The translations under genes were made by a program, and so were the position numbers. Below are positions 5,703 to 5,827 of a stretch of 5,827 nt of DNA, one piece after another. Under the pieces are notes generated by a model, which was given only the letters and a program-made list of their open reading frames with translations, ran no database searches and had not been told where the DNA came from. This stretch comes from Thermoplasmata archaeon (GTDB lineage: Archaea; Thermoplasmatota; Thermoplasmata; Thermoplasmatales; Thermoplasmataceae). How positions within the stretch are numbered: position 1 is the first letter of the stretch; every line of letters begins with the position of its first letter. The stretch lies in assembly GCA_021811635.1 (NCBI GenBank), contig JAJZNS010000040.1, positions 1 to 5,827 of the forward strand, written 5' to 3'.

Positions 5703-5827
5703 TGAATCCCTTCCTCGATAGACCACTTGAAAATTCAATTCTTTCCGGAGACCTGAAAGTCCTTGGGGGTTCTTACATACCTGATACCCTGCCGCACAGG
5801 GAGGAACAGATACAGAAACTTGTTTAC
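5702..5827 (+). CDS. Orc1/Cdc6 family replication initiator, N-terminal fragment (3' end outside window)
   Basis: The frame opens at ATG 5702 and runs off the right edge after 42 codons. The fragment starts MNPFLDRPLEN and contains SYIPDTLPHREEQIQKL (24-40). This matches the conserved segment (Y-x-P-x-x-LPHRExQ) just before the Walker A region of archaeal Orc1/Cdc6 AAA+ initiators, which bind origin DNA and recruit the MCM helicase. The Walker motifs themselves would lie beyond the window. An in-frame TGA at 5693-5695 means no longer start is possible, and no other early start codon is seen. The gene follows folC on the same strand after 74 bp but has its own TATA-like box and a palindrome at its start, so it is probably transcribed independently. 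Family assignment rests on this short segment but the match is distinctive. Confidence 0.82.
   Translation, partial: MNPFLDRPLENSILSGDLKVLGGSYIPDTLPHREEQIQKLVY

Overview
The window looks like a core chromosomal segment from a euryarchaeon of the Thermoplasmata type. The signs are: an ether-lipid prenyltransferase pair (GGGP synthase plus a UbiA-family DGGGP synthase), an Orc1/Cdc6 initiator, a small-type PurL with a separate PurS, a folate-type FolC, heavy AGG/AGA and ATA codon use, and genes that start about 22-30 bp after TATA-like boxes with no Shine-Dalgarno, as expected of leaderless archaeal mRNAs. The lineage is inferred from gene content. Base composition looks moderate by eye, and I cannot name a species.

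Layout. Bases 1-110 hold the last 35 codons of a plus-strand gene of unknown function, whose stop overlaps the stop of the convergent purL. From 107 to 4232 four minus-strand genes are packed tightly. In transcription order (right to left) they are the UbiA-family DGGGP synthase (4232-3411), GGGP synthase (3414-2674), purS (2640-2407) and purL (2410-107). The first pair overlaps by ATGA and the last pair by TTGA. A 33-bp gap with its own TATA-like box separates the two pairs. A 114-bp divergent promoter region (4233-4346) separates ubiA from plus-strand folC (4347-5627). A 74-bp gap then leads to the start of an orc1/cdc6 gene that runs off the right edge.

Functionally, the two lipid enzymes catalyse consecutive steps: they attach the first and second geranylgeranyl chains to sn-glycerol-1-phosphate. 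PurS and PurL are two of the three parts of FGAM synthase (purine step 4); the third, the glutaminase PurQ, is not in the window. FolC would make or polyglutamylate folate, the one-carbon carrier that purine synthesis may use. Orc1/Cdc6 starts DNA replication.

No tRNA, rRNA, CRISPR, mobile element or gene-free stretch above 300 bp was seen. I see no convincing new system. The most interesting points are regulatory: a shared promoter geometry, and a perfect 12-bp palindrome touching the cdc6 start codon.
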